The position numbers and the translations under genes are program-made. Under the pieces are notes generated by a model, which searched no databases, had not been told where the DNA came from, and saw only the letters and a program-made list of their open reading frames with translations. Below are positions 62,259 through 64,000 of a stretch of 64,000 nucleotides of DNA, one piece after another. Numbering within the stretch: position 1 is the first letter of the stretch; each line of letters begins with the position of its first letter. Origin of the DNA: Ulvibacter antarcticus (GTDB lineage: Bacteria > Bacteroidota > Bacteroidia > Flavobacteriales > Flavobacteriaceae); assembly GCF_003688405.1 (NCBI RefSeq), contig NZ_REFC01000012.1, positions 310,001 to 374,000 on the forward strand, in the 5' to 3' direction.

Positions 62259-64000
62259 ATGAAAAAAATCATTTTAATTTTAGTCCTTATTTTATTAGGT
62301 GCTTGTAAAAATATAAGCGAAACAAAGGAAACTGCGATTGCCCCACCTCCCGAAATATCGGTAGAGGATTTCTTCAAAAATTCTGAACAAAGATCGTTTC
62401 GAATATCGCCGGATGGCACCCATTTAGCGTATTTAGCGCCCTACAACAAGCGAATGAACATCCATGTACGAGCCATTGATTCGGAAGAGGTTGTTAGAAT
62501 TACAAGTGTGGAAGATCGAGATATTGCTGGGTACTTCTGGGCAAATAATGATAAATTGGTATATATAAAAGATGATGGTGGGAATGAAAACTTCCATTTG
62601 TTCTCGGTAAACAAAAAAGGGGATGATGAAGTGGACCTTACGCCTTTTGATGGCGTTAGAGCACAAATAGTAGACGATCTAGAGAATAATGAGAACGAAA
62701 TGATCATTGAACTCAATAACAGAATTCCACAGGTTTTTGATCCGTATCGCATAAACATCAACACTGGTAAAATGGAACTTATTTACGAAAATCCCGGAAA
62801 TATTACCGGATGGCAAACAGATCATGATGGAAAGCTCCGCATCGCTTATGTAACGAATGGTGTTGATAACAGTATTTTATACCGGGAAACAGAGAAAGAT
62901 GATTTCAAGGAAGTAATTACAACAAATTTTAAGCAAACCTTAACCATTCAGTTCTTTGATTTTGACAATGGCAATGTTGTATATGCCCTATCAAACCTCG
63001 GAAGAGATAAGTTGGCAGTTGTAAAATACGACCTTAAAGAGAATAAGGAAATTGAAGAAATTTACATCAATCAAGATGTTGATGTGGACGAAGTTAGTTA
63101 TTCAGACAAAAGAAAAGTCCTAACTTCAATTAACTACAATGATACTAAACAGAAAAGAAAATTTCTGGATGAAGAGACAGAGCAATTATTTAGCCGACTG
63201 GAAAAAGAATTAGGTGACACGAATGAGTATTATATCACCTCTTCGAATAAAAATGAAGACAAATTTTTAGTGTATGTAGGAAATGACACATCCAGAGGTG
63301 CCTATTACTTCTATGATAAGGAGAGTAAGGAATTAAAGAAAATTGCAGATCTAAGTCCATGGATAAATCCGGATCACATGGCGTCAATGAAGCCAATTAG
63401 TTACACAAGTAGAGACGGACTTACAATTCATGGTTATCTTAGCTTACCTATAGGACGAGAGGCCAAAAATTTACCGGTGGTAATAAATCCGCACGGAGGC
63501 CCTTGGGCAAGAGATTTTTGGGGATATAATCCTGAAGTGCAACTATTAGCGAATAGAGGATATGCCGTTTTACAGATGAATTTTAGAGGCTCTACAGGCT
63601 ACGGAAAGGCTTTTTGGGAGAAATCATTTAAACAATGGGGTCAGTCCATGCAAAATGATGTAACAGATGGAGTACATTGGCTTATTGATCAAGGAATAGC
63701 AGATCCCGATCGTATAGCGATCTACGGCGGGAGTTATGGTGGTTATGCCACGCTGGCGGGTATTACGAATACTCCAGATCTATATGCCGCAGCTGTGGAT
63801 TACGTTGGCGTATCTAATCTATTTACTTTTATGGAAACTATTCCTCCATATTGGGAGCCTTATAAAGAGATGTTATATGAAATGGTTGGAGATCCAAACT
63901 CAAATGACAGTATTATGATGAAAGCCAATAGTCCCGTTTTCCAAGTTAATAAAATAACAGCAGCGCTATTTGTTGCCCAGGGTGCAAACGACCCTAGAGT
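62259..64000 (+). CDS. S9-family serine peptidase lipoprotein (partial, 3' end outside window)
   Basis: The frame is open from ATG 62259 to the right edge, about 580 codons. LVLILLGACK is a lipobox, so it is a lipoprotein. A seven-bladed propeller-like N-domain (RISPDGTHLAY, WANNDKLVYIKDDGG) precedes the alpha/beta hydrolase domain with NPHGGPWARDFW, MNFRGSTGYGK and the nucleophile in YGGSYGGYATLAG. These fit S9C acyl-aminoacyl peptidases/dipeptidyl peptidases. The Asp and His of the triad lie at or beyond the edge. Confidence 0.9.
   Translation, partial: MKKIILILVLILLGACKNISETKETAIAPPPEISVEDFFKNSEQRSFRISPDGTHLAYLAPYNKRMNIHVRAIDSEEVVRITSVEDRDIAGYFWANNDKLVYIKDDGGNENFHLFSVNKKGDDEVDLTPFDGVRAQIVDDLENNENEMIIELNNRIPQVFDPYRININTGKMELIYENPGNITGWQTDHDGKLRIAYVTNGVDNSILYRETEKDDFKEVITTNFKQTLTIQFFDFDNGNVVYALSNLGRDKLAVVKYDLKENKEIEEIYINQDVDVDEVSYSDKRKVLTSINYNDTKQKRKFLDEETEQLFSRLEKELGDTNEYYITSSNKNEDKFLVYVGNDTSRGAYYFYDKESKELKKIADLSPWINPDHMASMKPISYTSRDGLTIHGYLSLPIGREAKNLPVVINPHGGPWARDFWGYNPEVQLLANRGYAVLQMNFRGSTGYGKAFWEKSFKQWGQSMQNDVTDGVHWLIDQGIADPDRIAIYGGSYGGYATLAGITNTPDLYAAAVDYVGVSNLFTFMETIPPYWEPYKEMLYEMVGDPNSNDSIMMKANSPVFQVNKITAALFVAQGANDPR

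Noticed and set aside
1-64000. tRNA, rRNA, insertion sequences, prophage and integrase genes
   Set aside because: Spacers were read for these and nothing convincing was found; no transposase or integrase motif among the proteins.

Overview
The window looks like a chromosome segment of a marine-type member of the Flavobacteriaceae (Bacteroidota). The evidence is low GC, a primary sigma factor without region 1.1, TTG/TAnnTTTG promoters in place of the E. coli type, weak A-rich ribosome binding sites, two proteins with type IX secretion (T9SS) C-terminal sorting domains, and SPII lipoproteins. I see no rRNA, tRNA, CRISPR array, insertion sequence or prophage.

Layout. 1-1013: 5' part of a TIR-domain protein that leaves the window, a likely defence or NAD-cleaving effector. 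1313-5205: EamA exporter, VAO-type flavoprotein, lipoprotein, small membrane protein. 5212-12684: minus-strand redox-repair block with ergothioneine synthesis (EgtB/EgtD), a hydrolase-OsmC fusion, two MsrA-type proteins, MsrB, SelO, DUF427, GNAT and one unknown small protein. 12998-24601: T9SS BNR protein, ExbD, exported glutaredoxin-like protein, atypical SDR, two DEAD-box helicases, RlmF, MFS transporter, DEAH-type helicase. 24959-27956: accessory-looking segment with three tandem exported paralogues, then an array of three near-identical 28-codon genes and one related 45-codon gene for basic peptides, then a very acidic 69-residue protein in convergent orientation. 28250-40668: M19 dipeptidase, cold-shock protein with a DEAD-box helicase, RluE-like pseudouridine synthase, ABC exporter, XRE/membrane pair, T9SS carboxypeptidase, RpoD, OmpA lipoprotein. 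40678-50948: SDR, VanX-like dipeptidase, two MscS channels, secreted LolA-like and BNR proteins, a GabD-like dehydrogenase that seems to start at ATT. 50959-53145: DUF3307 membrane protein coupled to a SatD protein, under a regular array of CTTATAA-type sites. 53301-64000: CorA, double OmpA protein, HhH protein, Na+/solute symporter, prohibitin, VWA membrane protein, FabG, and an S9 peptidase that runs off the right edge.

Most of the window is ordinary housekeeping and stress physiology. The parts most worth a second look are the microprotein array with its acidic neighbour (27159-27956), the SatD/DUF3307 pair with its 29-bp-period operator array (50959-52476), the partial TIR protein, the apparent ATT start of the GabD-like gene, and an over-represented TTCCGAAG word found in genes and spacers alike. 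Starts differ from the longest open frame in several genes; the reason is given in each entry.
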